From the NCBI GenBank assembly GCA_921293015.1, contig OV121082.1, positions 21,183,748 to 21,247,747 on the forward strand: a stretch of 64,000 nt of DNA, in the 5' to 3' direction. Positions 1 through 10,929 of this stretch are shown here, piece by piece (within the stretch, counting starts at the first letter, position 1; each line of letters starts with the position of its first letter). The notes beneath the pieces were generated by a model. That model saw only the letters and a program-made list of their open reading frames with translations. It was not told the DNA's origin and ran no database searches. The position numbers were made by a program, and so were the translations under genes. The stretch is from Phorcus lineatus (taxonomy: Eukaryota; Mollusca; Gastropoda; Trochida; Trochidae).

Positions 1-890
1 ACTCTCCGCAGTTCATATAGACGTCACGGGCTGACATTTCTCCTGTGTAATTCCTGAGGGTTATCATTGTTAAAAATACCTGTCAAGATGATATTGTCTG
101 ATAGCAAGAGAATGCCTGTCACTGGCGGCTCGGTAAACAGATAAGGCTAAGCAAATGTTATAAATTAACCCATTTTTTCTCAATCTTTTATTGAATCCAG
201 AACTCATGATTTTCATGTCAAGCTGTTTGTGCAAGATTCAGAGAATTTGATGCAGAGTGGTATTTCACAAAGGAATGGTGGCACTTCAAGCAATGTTTAT
301 TAAATCATGGAGTTAGAATTGATTTTAATGTGAAGATTGCTTTGTGGTGTCAAGACTGAGGAACCGAGTTTAAAAGGGAAGAAACGACTTATCAAAATTT
401 TTCATATTTTGAGATGTTGATTTTTAAAAGATTTCTATTTCATATCAGAGCGATCAAAATGTGTTAAATGCAACCTGAATAAAGTGTTAAAGTTAGATTT
501 TAAAACTGATTCAATATAGTGAAATTGATAAATCTCTATTTCATCAGACCAGAAGGCATGATTGTCTTGTAATGGCATGGCATGTCATTAAGTGTCGGTT
601 ACACCATCAATTCATCATCCATCTGTAAACTTTTTGTTCGATTTTTCGACTTCTTCTGAACAACTGCATGCTTACTGTTCAAGTTAAAATCTTGTGTCGA
701 GCTAAAAACTGGAGCTAAGCCGCTAGGATATCAATTTGTAGATTTGGTGACTGTGGCCCAAGCCAGATGAGCTACATAGCCAGGCTCTATTTTGTATATT
801 TGTTTCAATTATTTCTTTCGGTTGTAGGGCTAGTATTAAAAGCCGAGTCAAGCAAACAGTTAACACTGGTTCCTCCCACGTCCCTAATAG
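1..890. other. AT-rich non-coding stretch
   Basis: No open frame of useful length, no splice-bounded exon and no clear repeat was seen here. It reads as ordinary intergenic or intronic DNA. Confidence 0.5.
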
Positions 891-891
891 A

Positions 892-1324
892 TGACCATGA
901 AATTTAATTCTTAATTTCCTTACCTCAATGTTTATTGTTAATATGTTGAATAAAAAAAAATGTATTGATATGAATTGTTAGGATATATAAAGCCAAGCCT
1001 AGATTGTTAATGAAACACATATAACCAGCAACATTCCAGAACCTGAATTTAACTTTCAATTTGATAATGTTTATGGTTTCCATGTAAATATGTAGTGATA
1101 CATATATATAAGTCCCAGCGAAAAAATTTCATGTGTTCATACGAACAACCTATGATATCTTTGCCCAAAATCTCTTTGGATGACCGTGAAATTTAATTTT
1201 CAATTCCTCAATCTCAATGTTTATGATTTGAATGTTAGATCCCGAGGAAGTGTGTTTGTATTGCTAGATATATAAAGCCTAGCCTAGCATGTTGTTGAAG
1301 CACATCTGACAAGCAGCCTGTGCT
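892..1324. repeat. Duplicated ~145-bp unit, period ~288 bp
   Basis: The segment beginning gaccatgaaatttaattctt near 893 recurs in diverged form near 1182 (gaccgtgaaatttaatttt). Both copies continue through a shared 'ctcaatgttta' block, a 'gatatataaagcc' block and a 'gaagcacat'-like end. A third copy may begin near 1360 (cagatgaccagca). The two copies differ by many substitutions and small indels, so the duplication is old. No coding function is seen. Confidence 0.75.
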
Positions 1325-1504
1325 ATCTTCCCCCGAACCCTCTACCCCCCAATCTCTCGCAGATGACCAGCATTCCTGCAAGTTGTGTAACACGCGCACC
1401 TATTCTCAAAAACACTTTCCCACGGTCTTCACGCAGAGAAAAAACAGCAGCGGATGATTGCCATGGAAGCTGCACAGTAACTCGGTACCCTTGCCAACTC
1501 ATCA

Positions 1505-2130
1505 GTTACATATACCACTGCATAGGTAGATCTCTTGAAGATGGCAGGGAGGGGGGTGGGGGAATAGGGACAGGGGGTGGGTCCTAAAGAGGGAAGTTGC
1601 CTTCAGTTTGATTTGCATGATGCAAAATTATTTTTGAACTCTCAACCAATGTATTTCATGATTGAACATCATTTTGAGGATCACCTCAACTCATCACTAC
1701 TCTAGGTAGATCCTGTTAAAATGGGGAGGGGGAGGGGGAGTTCTTAAAGGGATGGAGGGATGTTGTTTTCAGCTTTTAGAGGCATGATAGAGGTCTTTGG
1801 TAAAAACTTCAACTGTGAACCACCCTTTGACAATCAAGTCAACTTATCACTACATAAAGTTAGATTCTTTCTAGAAGGTGTTAAGACGGGGGATGGGGAG
1901 GGGGAAGTTCTTAAAGGGATGGGGGGCATAGGAAAGGGGGATGTTGTTTTCAGGTTTAGAAGCATAAGACAGGTCTTTGGTAAAAACTTCAAAGGTGCAC
2001 CACTTCACTGTGTAGATCTTTTACATATACCTCTGCATAAGTAGATCTCTTGCAAGTGGCAATAAGGGGCTGGGGGATTGGGATGTAGGGACTTTGTTTT
2101 CAGGTTGACTTGTATATAACAAATAATTTT
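1505..2130. repeat. Diverged tandem array with G-rich block, ~150-190 bp unit
   Basis: About four diverged units follow one another. Each carries 'ctgcataggtagatctcttg' or a variant, then a purine/G-rich tract (gggagggggag), 'ttcttaaagggatgg', 'gttgttttcag' and 'ggtctttggtaaaaacttca'. Short open frames across this block follow from the repeat and are not treated as genes. Confidence 0.8.
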
Positions 2131-2503
2131 GAACTGTTTTCACCACTCAACTGTTTGAAGTTAAATGATTGAAAACATTTTGAGGGGGGCTTTAGACAAG
2201 TCATTGGTAAAGTGTTGAATTTTCAAAATTGACTTTTTTAATCAATGATGGCAAATGGTGGGGTAATCATCAGTAGAAGTTTTTAACATTTACACAATTT
2301 TAATTGCTGGAATAATTGTTCACAAATAATTCTGAATCATAAACTTATAATGCGACTTGTTATCTGAGAGAATAATGTGGTATTTGGCCTATGATAACAT
2401 TCTGGGACACATTTCGTTTAAGATTGAAATGTGATTCTGTTTTCTGCATTTGATAGGTATCCGGGTATCAAATTTGGAGAATCAAAATGAATTGAGAGAA
2501 AAT

Positions 2504-2525
2504 GGGGGGGGGGGGGGGGGGGGGG
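2504..2525 (+). repeat. Poly-G run, 22 nt
   Basis: Uninterrupted run of 22 G. Similar homopolymers recur in the window (12418, 17835, and C-runs at 34802 and 59222). The length is prone to sequencing error. Confidence 0.9.
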
Positions 2526-3700
2526 TTAAAGGACTAAGGATAGATCGGGAGACAGCAAAAATTAGAGAGATTTTGTTGACTGGAATTAGAGAAAACATGT
2601 TTCAGATCAAATGCACGTTTTCTTAGGTGAGATTGAAAACAACAGCTTTAGAACAGAGATCCTACATGCCTAAAAAATTTCCATGTATATGTTATCGACA
2701 GAATTATCATTGATGAAAAAGTATAGTTATTCTAGCCTCTTTTATTTATAAAACATATATAATTAATTGCTTTGATGGTAATAATAAATATTTTTTATGA
2801 TACTCTGCATGACAAGAATGTGGACTATTTGGAAAGAGTACCAAGGTTGTCCAGAACAAATTTTTTGGGCTGGTAACAATACCTGCGTAAAAATATTGCC
2901 AACAAAAATACTTAAACACAAAACAGCTTGGTCTTAGGTTATGCATGTCATATTAGGTGTCTTAGTGCAAACTAATATTTCTGTAGTAAATACTAAGAGA
3001 GTTGTTTGAAGATCTCTTATTTTCATTTTGTGAATTGTTTCATATATACTGGTTATGATTATGATCCATTTTAATATATTGAAATATTTCATAATAATAT
3101 TTTCATATTTATTCATATGTTTTTTTTAAAGATTTATTGCAAATATTGAAATCTTTAAGATTTAGACTTTATTTACTCCAAATTATTTATCATATTTATT
3201 TATTGGAAACTTGGTTTTAAAGAATAAGTTAATTCACTATTTTGGTATTTGTATGTTAATAAAGTTTTTCCGGTTTTCCTAATATTTTTACATCTATGTG
3301 ATTTAAATCAGTGTTTACCCCGTGATATATTTTGGTGAAAAGATACATTATGAATGGTGGCATTATTAAAAGCAATTGAATTAAATTACTGTCTTTAGCC
3401 TTATGAAAACAACTGGTTAGATAACAACTGGCTGGATAGCTCTTCTGATTTATTGAACTGGAATTTATGTGATATGTGAAAGGGTACTTATCCTGCCTCA
3501 TGTAAGAATGCTGATCTCTGATTGGTCCACGTGACCCTAAACAAATATCCAAATCACCGAGGGATGATAAATCCCTTTTACCCCGCTACATGAGTAAAGT
3601 GTGCTTCCATGTCAATCAATCAAAGTCACGTGATCAGGTCATAGGTGTTGTTCATTTCTGTTTGTCTTTTTAATAATACATTAAGACATTTGGTAAGAAA
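2526..3700. other. AT-rich non-coding stretch
   Basis: Nothing identifiable. Open frames of 60-98 codons on the minus strand between 2746 and 3552 have AT-driven composition, no splice context and no recognisable domain. Confidence 0.5.
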
Positions 3701-3706
3701 AATTTG

Positions 3707-3800
3707 TTATAACATTCCGTCAAGGGTGGCATAGGCTCATTGCATAAAACCTTTCGCAGGAATGATATATCCCTATGTCACCCCTGACGGAATGTTATAA
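3707..3800. mobile_element. Hairpin MITE-like element
   Basis: Inverted arms of 29 bp (3707-3735 and 3772-3800) begin and end with ttataacattccgtca and its complement. They differ at two positions and flank a 36-bp loop. There is no coding capacity. The structure fits a small palindromic transposon remnant; no target-site duplication could be fixed. Confidence 0.75.
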
Positions 3801-3869
3801 CTTATATTATTTTAGATGTTTAATTTTCTGTTTCTCTTGAATAGGTTTACCTATATGTACAAATAAAAA

Positions 3870-4445
3870 TGTTTTGTTGTTCCTGGGACCCTATTTTCCA
3901 AAATAACTGTCATTGTGGCCACACTGGAATATCAGAACTTGTTAACAGAGGGGAAATTTCAAAATGATGTTAAATTGCCTTTTCATTATTTTGTAATAAT
4001 TGCAGAATAAGGGTATTGAGGTATTGAAATTTCCAGCACTTTAAAGGTTAAAGCAATGTGACTAATCTAACATTTATCATGCACTGCTTCATTGGCTGTT
4101 TCGGAATATTCTAGGAACTGCAGATCAGGGGTTTTGGCCCAGGGTATTGAGTTAATGAAATTTTTGGCAGTTCAAAGGTTAAAAAACAGTGTTAACTAAG
4201 AGAATAATTTAAGAATGACCACTGCCTAATGTGCTGTTTCAGAATTTTCTAGATTTGCAGATTAAGGGTTAAAGAGTTCGATCTCCCTTGTCAGAGTTGC
4301 CACACTGGATTATCAAATTTTGAAACACAGGGAAAAACTAAGAACGACCACAGCCTATTTGCCTATTTTGTATTTTTGTAGGGACTGAGGTATTGTGGTA
4401 TTGAAATATTCTGCAGTTCAAAGGTTAAAATCCTGTGATTCATAC
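3870..4445. repeat. Diverged tandem array, ~110-130 bp unit
   Basis: Recurring blocks appear in the same order: 'gaggtattgaaatttcc' (and variants), 'cagttcaaaggttaaa', 'gctgtttcagaattttctag' and 'tgcagattaagggt'. They recur near 4015, 4140 and 4390, with partial units at 3905 and 4250-4350. Heavy divergence indicates an old array. No gene is seen. Confidence 0.75.
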
Positions 4446-6180
4446 AGCTAAGCTCATCCAGTGTCAGAGATCGTTTGTTAGTGTCAAGGTTGGTTGTTAA
4501 AAGGAACTAACACTACCTGCTCGTAATTACAACTAATGATTATGATACGATGCCACCCACTTCTGTGTTTATATGTCAGAAAGTTTCAACATCTATATTT
4601 GTCAAAGTTCACCCGTGTACAAAAATAAGATATATTTGGTCTATTATTTTTGCAGTAACAACATGCCAAAGCAAACAAGCTCTTGGCTTATCTCAGACCT
4701 CCATATTGGATTTTGCATTGCTCTTCTTTTTGGGGAGGTAGTTTTTCATCCTGGGTAAAAATATGATTTGACATCTTGTTCTCTCAGTTCATTCTGTTAT
4801 TTGACGTAAGTCATTCTCATCAAATGTACACGGTGGTCTTTTGACCATAGCTACTAAATTATTATTATCATTCATGTATATGTTGTGCGACATATATTTT
4901 TATAACAATTAATAACCCTGGCCTTATTGCAATTTCTTTTAAAGAAATTCAACAGTTTTACCTTTTTTCAGCTGATTATAACCCTAGGAATTAAGCTCTC
5001 ATCAAAAGCTTGATAGAAAAAATAGTTGATTTTCAAATTATCATTATTAAGTATAAAGAATTTAAAGATATGAAGTATAGCAGAGAATTCTTTAGTAGTT
5101 ATATGAAAGTATATTGTAAAATGTAACTCATGTCATGTATTTAATACATGCACTAGTGCAAGTTCCCTTAACATGCAAGTGGCCCGATGGGCTTAAAGCA
5201 TGGCACATCTTGAAACAAATAAGGATTTCAATATATAGATGTGACTGGTGACCCTGTGACCCCTTATAAGGGCCTCAGGGGCCACATCACAAAAACCTAT
5301 TTTCATATTCTGCTCCAAAAGCAAAAGGCCTTTAAAGCTAAAATCTCGTCCACAGAGTCGTCAGCTGACAAGGATGATAATTAATTGATTTGGTGGTCCT
5401 GTGTCAGGTCATAATGGTGATCCTGTGACCATTTATGAAATTAATAATAGATAACCTAGCTTTGAGCGACAGAGCCAATGGCTCTATTTTTATCATTTTC
5501 AATATTTGATTTTAAACAAATGGATACATGAAGTATGACATTAATAAGTTTGTTAAAACATTTTGCAAATAAACTTATAGAATCCATAAACTAGAATTAC
5601 AAAAATAGGAAGAGATTTCTCACTTCCGAAATCAGCAATAAAAATGACAACTCAAATTCAATAAACTGAAATACAAATAAACATCAATCACATATGATAT
5701 ATATTTCTGTGACGTATGACCAGGTCGCCGTAACCTACCATCCCAGGTCAGACTAAACCTATTTATCTGTATTGAAGATGTTTGATGTATACGACATCAA
5801 AATCCTTTCAATGGTTGAAGTACTTCATGTTCATTTCAAATAGATTGTATGCTCTTACGCATAAGTACGAGAGATTCAATCAAAGCTTATTTACTCTCGC
5901 AGTTGATACCCGCCATCATCCTTCCAGTCAAAATATCAGAGGGTGTATTTTTACAATATGTGTGTCTTTTCAAGGGCATATACATAGATCAGTGTCATGG
6001 CGATGAATAATAAATAAGCATTTCTTTGAATTGAAGCAATGGAAACTTTTACATCAAGTGAAAGGAAACTTCAGTCAATTGTTTTGGAAAACCTGGAAAA
6101 GCAGAAATAACCGAAGGATAATAGTGTAACATAGTTATATTTTGGATCACATTATAAACCTGGTACAAATTCTTCAATTT
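4446..6180. other. AT-rich non-coding stretch
   Basis: No supported gene. Short frames at 4550-4758 and 5782-6006 lack splice signals, domain motifs and coding-like composition. A short block at 5224-5440 repeats 'ggtgaccctgtgacc'-like phrases. Confidence 0.5.
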
Positions 6181-6184
6181 TTTG

Positions 6185-6290
6185 GGGTCGAGTACCTTAC
6201 TGAATTCAAACCCACACCCTCAAAGTCTGGCAACACCCCCAAGCACTTACCATATCAACGGATTACCAACTTGCACACTAGACCTGAACA
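6185..6290 (-). mobile_element. tRNA-derived SINE-like element, minus orientation
   Basis: Read on the minus strand, this has a Pol III A-box-like sequence (tgtgcaagttgg, from 6277) and a B-box-like sequence (gggtttgaattc, from 6213) 64 bp apart, the usual tRNA spacing. It aligns with 39023-39125, including 'gagggtgtgggtttgaat' and the downstream body 'aaaaaattgaagaatttgta'. The two copies support a shared SINE family. The internal part has diverged. Confidence 0.7.
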
Positions 6291-6879
6291 AAAATGAAGG
6301 TAGTTAAGCTACAGATGCATCACGGAACTGTCTGATTCTTTCCAATTGGCACAACTCCCAAGGATAAATACATAAGAAATACATAGATATTAATATATGG
6401 CAAATTTCATATCATATCCTATATCAGACACCAATATCAGCTCGAGGGCCTCTTGTGAACAAATGTAACACTGAATAATATTGGATGTGTGTTATTTGAT
6501 ATTATTACCCATATGAGTAATCATAAGTGGTGACATATTATCAATATGAGCACATGTGCATATATTACTTTTGCCTAGCAATGTTTGTTACAACGTGATG
6601 TTAGTGATGTCACTGTAGCGGCCAGTTGCAAGTGAAGGGGGATATTTTCATGTGTTTAAGATTGAATAGAATGGTAATAATGAAATTATTACGCTCGGAA
6701 GTGTGACATATTACTTTTACAAAACTAATGGGAATATGACACACTTATAATAATTCCTTTTAATGTTAAAATTTCAAAAGGATAAGGAAGAAAATGAGTG
6801 TCCAAGTGTGAGCAAGATTTATGTATAATAATAATAATGATAATAATAATAGCTTTCTTGTACCGTGCATATATCCATG
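6291..6879. other. Non-coding stretch
   Basis: Nothing identifiable apart from a short interrupted 'aataataat' run near 6828-6852. Confidence 0.5.
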
Positions 6880-7130
6880 ACAGAGCATGCTCAAAAAGCA
6901 CAAATTTTATTATTACCCTGAGAGAATAGTACTTCGATGCAGCCTATAAAGCCTCTCACGCGACCGTGTAGGTCCATACCATCCTGAAATTCAGGTACCC
7001 AGTTGTACAGCTGGGTGGACTGAGTGCAATGTAGATGAAGTGTCTTGCCCAGGGACACAACACACAACATGGCCCAGGTTACAAATGTCTGGTGCCTCCA
7101 CCGGGATTAGAACCCGGGCCAGTTCAAATT
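6880..7130. repeat. Interspersed repeat with tRNA T-arm-like palindrome
   Basis: The block runs through 'cagctgggtggactgagtgc', 'gaagtgtcttgcccagggac' and a palindromic 'accgggattagaacccgg' at about 7100-7117. The last phrase resembles a tRNA T-arm/B-box on the minus strand. Sequences of this style are common dispersed repeats in marine animal genomes, but I recall this only generally and could not search. A 61-codon frame over its right part is not treated as a gene. Confidence 0.55.
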
Positions 7131-7239
7131 GGCAGTGAAATTATTAATAGGTATTTTGACAATATATCAATTCCTATGAAACGAGTGCCTACATATAAGT
7201 ATTTCCAGAGTGAGAGCTAGGGATATACTGATGTTTAGG

Positions 7240-7490
7240 CATGAGTGTCATGAACATAGTATGTCATTGGCATGAATATGATATTCTGTTTATTACAGAT
7301 ATAGCTAAATCAAAGGAAATTATCAAAATCAACCTCCAAGCATAGGCAGTTAACCAGCCATCCTCACAGTAAACCTCACAGTATGACATCAGAGCATCGT
7401 TTATGATGATATTTTTCTGTAGGGATTTGTATGAAAAATATGAACCCCAAAATTATTGTCCCTGTAGGTAATAAGTATAAGTATCATGTC
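7240..7490 (+). repeat. Dispersed repeat, copy 1 (partner at 43206-43520)
   Basis: Shares 'aattatcaaaatcaacctcc', 'aagcataggcag', 'gtatgaaaaatatgaacccc' and neighbouring blocks, in the same order and strand, with 43206-43520, 36 kb away. Indels between the blocks show that the copies are old. No coding capacity is evident. Confidence 0.8.
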
Positions 7491-7769
7491 ACTTTGATCA
7501 GCAATTCTTTTTAAACACTCTAATCTGTTTAACTTTTCAACAACGCTTGTCTGTTCATATTTCACAAAGCAAGTTACTATGTTCCCAGTATACACATGAT
7601 TGTAGATTTCCACTATTGTAAAATCACACATGTTTGTTTAATCTGTATTGTACGTTTCTGTAAGATATTCAAATTTTGGATCATATGCAATATCAAAAAT
7701 GTTTGCACTGATAATTATTTGTCACCTTCATAAAAATGATTTCTCAACCTTTATCAAGCATTGTACCAA

Positions 7770-8085
7770 TTTGGACATCATGCCAACTTTTACATTTAAC
7801 CAACGTTGACAGAATATCTTCATTGGCAGTTTACTAACATTTAACTGTTACAACTTTGACTTTGTTCACACTTTGACAGTGTTCCAACTTTGACAGCATA
7901 TCAACATTGACATTATACCAACATTTAACTGTTACAGCTTTGTCTTTTCTCAAACTTTGACAGCGTTCCAACTTTGACAGGTATCTACATTGACAGTTTA
8001 TCAACATTTATGACTGTCACAACTTTGACTTTGCTCACACTTTGACAGTGTTTCAACTTTGACATTGTAGCAACATTGACCAAAA
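7770..8085. repeat. Diverged tandem repeat, ~83-bp unit
   Basis: At least three successive units (near 7845, 7928 and 8010) carry 'aactgttacaactttgactt', 'cacactttgacagtgtt', 'caactttgacag' and 'atcaacattgaca'. The phrase 'ctttgac' punctuates the array. It resembles in style the TGACCA-rich block at 23820-24910. Confidence 0.8.
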
Positions 8086-8616
8086 AAGTCTGAAGCATGA
8101 CTCTCCTCAGTCTATCAGCTAGAACAGTAATTATTCATAATTACAGGAAATAACAGTGTTTTTCACATTATGCTAATTTGGCATGACCTCTATGTACTGT
8201 ATCATTTTCCTCAAATTGTAGATTTATCAAAGAAGAAATGTTAATGACTTGACCAAACAAGGGGCAGCTGTTGGACTGAGTGATCTGATATCTACTTGAT
8301 ATACTTAAACCATTGACATTGGTATGTCTAAATATGTTTTTCATGTAGCAAAATATTCCCAAACATGAATAAACCCTTTACCAGCAGTTCCAGAAATAAT
8401 CAAGACAAAATTGACATCCAATGCTTTACAGTTCAAGAGACAGGCCAAGAAATAGGTTAATTATGAAAGAAATGCTTGTATAAATGATGTATAGAAATTG
8501 TCATCCATAATATTTTTTCTAATCTACAACACAAACTTCTAAATCCTTTCAAGAAAGTCACATGTCCTTAGCTATCAATGGTTGTTTTTAGTTGCAGCTT
8601 GAGATCTTTGAGATCA
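8086..8616. other. Non-coding stretch
   Basis: Nothing identifiable. The minus-strand frame at 8168-8362 has no domain or splice support. Confidence 0.5.
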
Positions 8617-8702
8617 GGGGGTCATTGCACAAAGCAAGTTAACCCTTTGTGCCATTCTTTAACATTGTGCTAAGGTTACCTTAGCTTTTTGTGCAACGTG
8701 TC
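8617..8702. mobile_element. MITE-like element sharing the 33341 core
   Basis: Ends carry 'tcattgcacaaagc' and the imperfect inverse 'gctttttgtgcaacg'. The middle has 'ctttaacattgtgctaagg' followed by 'ttaccttag', matching the core of the element at 33341-33457 (ctttaacattgcactaagg...). This indicates one palindromic MITE family with copies 25 kb apart. Confidence 0.7.
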
Positions 8703-9430
8703 AATTTCATTTTAAAATGACATACCAGAAGTAATTTGAAATTCATAAAATCAGTTCATTATGTTGTGTATATGTGTCACACCAAGACAAAAATTATCCA
8801 AAAAAATGTTAATGACATGGATCAACAAACCAGTGACAAGCACTAGATGTGCTGACCCGTGGCACCGATTGTATAATTATAGGTCCGGAGGAATGTGAGG
8901 AATGGAACCAGTGTCAGAGCATCTACTTGGTGAGAGAAAATAGACTAACTCATCCAACATATTCAGCCAATAACTACCTCTATGTGTCTGCTACATCAAT
9001 TCCAACTAACTTTTCTCTTACTCTAGTGTTTGTGTAGATCAATAAATAATTGGTTTCTGACCTGATTGTGGCAAAACTCATCAAGTTGTACAATGAGCTA
9101 ATTGTTGTGGCATTCATTTTGAGAAGTTGTGTTCAGTGAAGTACATATTTTGTATTTTCTTTCTCGGTCAATGATAATGACACTAGCTTTTTGACTAACA
9201 AAGTCTGTCATCCAGACCCTATTGTCAAATATAAAAGTCTAGAAAATCTTTGCAAGTCTAATTGCCTCAGCCTGAAATTAAGTATTGTGCAGGCATCTAT
9301 TTTCCTATGATTTCATACCAAATACTGATTTTTTTTATAATGAAATCTTTTTTTTGGAATATTTGATAGTCTTACTATAACATGATAACAAATAAGGCTT
9401 ATTCTCTGTGGCCTATAGGTCTCATGATAC
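8703..9430. other. Non-coding stretch
   Basis: No convincing gene. A 47-bp segment at 8883-8929 sits between an AG and a GTGAGA, but the upstream tract is not pyrimidine-rich, so it is not called. Confidence 0.45.
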
Positions 9431-9449
9431 TCAGCTCCACTGTCTTTAT

Positions 9450-10110
9450 CAATCCATCATTTATAAGTTTATCCATCTGTCCAACCATCCTTCCATCCAT
9501 CAATAGATACATCATTCAATCCATCCATCAATTCATCAATCCATCCATTGTTTCTTCCATCCATCCATTCATCCTTCAATCCAGTAAGCTCATCTTTCCA
9601 TCCAGCCACAAGGCTTTCAAACTGGTCCACTTATTTATCCTTCCATCAAATCATCTATTACATTGATCCTGCCATCCACCCATCCATCCAAACATACATC
9701 CGTTCATCCATCCACCCATCCACCGGTCCGACTAATAACCTACCTGTTTGATATTACTCATCATCTACCACTACATGTACCATATACTTGACATATAGTA
9801 TTTGTTGCTGAATATAAATGTCCTGAGCATCCACCATCAAGCATTTATTCTGATAATCCACTTGTATATACATAGTTAAGACCATTCATCCATCCTTATA
9901 CCCAACCATCCACTCATCCATCCATCTATCTATCCATCCACCCAGGTGTCCATCCTCCCATCCATCCACCCATCCATCCATACATCCATCCAATATCATC
10001 CTATCCATCAATCCAATGATCCACTATCAACCCATCCACCCATCCAGGCACTGACTTATCACCAATCCACCCATGTACCCTTTCATCAATCCACATCTAT
10101 TCTACTATAT
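9450..10110. repeat. Imperfect (CCAT)n / ATCC-rich repeat
   Basis: About 660 bp dominated by catccatccatc-like tetranucleotide runs with frequent interruptions. Overlapping open frames translating to Ser/Ile/His/Pro-rich strings arise from the repeat. Confidence 0.9.
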
Positions 10111-10287
10111 ACCAAGTAGTTATCACTCTGCACATCTACCTATCTATCTACGTGAGAGCTGGCGGTGCTGCTAAGTGCCCCTGTGTGTGTATGTGTAGGA
10201 AGTTAGGCGTCTGCTCTTCCAATCAGTGAGTTCGTCTGCTTCCTCAGCCTCTCTCTCCATCTCCCATCATCCTCCTCTTCCCCCCAG

Positions 10288-10446
10288 CCCGGAGTCGGGT
10301 TTCAAATACCTCACAACACAGGCATGGCATCTTATAGTTGATTCTGGTTTTACCAAGGGGAGCTTTCAACCCACAAATTTTCGATTAAAGAGGGTTTCAA
10401 CCATCAAGCCCGCTTTGACCATCGTAGAAGAACTCAAGTTTAAAAG
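10288..10446 (+). CDS. Candidate internal exon, unknown protein
   Basis: A long pyrimidine tract ending cctcctcttccccccag lies directly before 10288, and AAAAG|GTACGT marks a strong donor at 10446/10447. The 159-bp segment between them is open in the frame starting at 10289. It encodes 52 residues with mixed, protein-like composition (begins PESGFKYLTTQAWHL, ends IVEELKFK). Both splice junctions are phase 2, so the exon is symmetric. The frame stays open through the donor to about 10540. I recognise no domain. No partner exon was identified nearby, and the minus strand is also open here, so this may be a chance pairing of splice-like sites. Confidence 0.35.
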
Positions 10447-10884
10447 GTACGTGAAATTTGGATCAAAATCCGTCAAGTTTATGCTGAGTTTTGGCCAAAA
10501 GAAAGTTTTGGAGTTCACTGTCCTCTGCAGGCTTGAAGTCTGATGTTGTAGGTCGTCACTGCCGATGCAGATTGGGAAGTTGATCACGCCAACTTGTTGA
10601 AAGGAATTTAACATTCATATCAGAGATGTAAGAATGAATTGTCTTGGAGAACCTTTTGAAATAGGGTTTGACATTTTAAGTGATATCAATGATAATCACA
10701 CCTTTTTTTACATATAGTCAAATGGCATATTCTTGTTTAAAACTTGGAAAACTATCAAGCCACAGTTGGCTGCAAGTTGCCAAGTGTTCTACTTTACCTG
10801 TAACCAACATATGAAGAAGCTGTCAGTGGGTCAATAAATAATATAGACAGCATATTTTCATCACTTTATGGTTTTTAGTAACAA

Positions 10885-10926
10885 GGGGTTAGACAAGGTG
10901 GTGTTCTCTCTCCCTTATTATTTATA
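10885..10926 (+). pseudogene. Reverse transcriptase fossil (LINE RT motif)
   Basis: Fourteen codons read GVRQGGVLSPLLFI, the conserved reverse-transcriptase block seen in non-LTR retrotransposons (G-V-R-Q-G-x-x-L-S-P-L-L-F). Stops flank it closely (TAA at 10879 and 10927), and I could not follow the catalytic Y/F-x-D-D motif downstream. It is a decayed LINE remnant. It does not overlap in domain coverage with the 28.7 kb LINE, which contains only the part after the palm. Confidence 0.7.
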
Positions 10927-10929
10927 TAA

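Noticed and set aside
8883..8929. 47-bp exon-like segment with two cysteines
   Set aside because: The donor is acceptable but the upstream tract is purine/AT-rich and the segment is too short to judge.
9382..9751. Ser/Ile/His/Pro-rich frames
   Set aside because: Translation of the CCAT-rich repeat.
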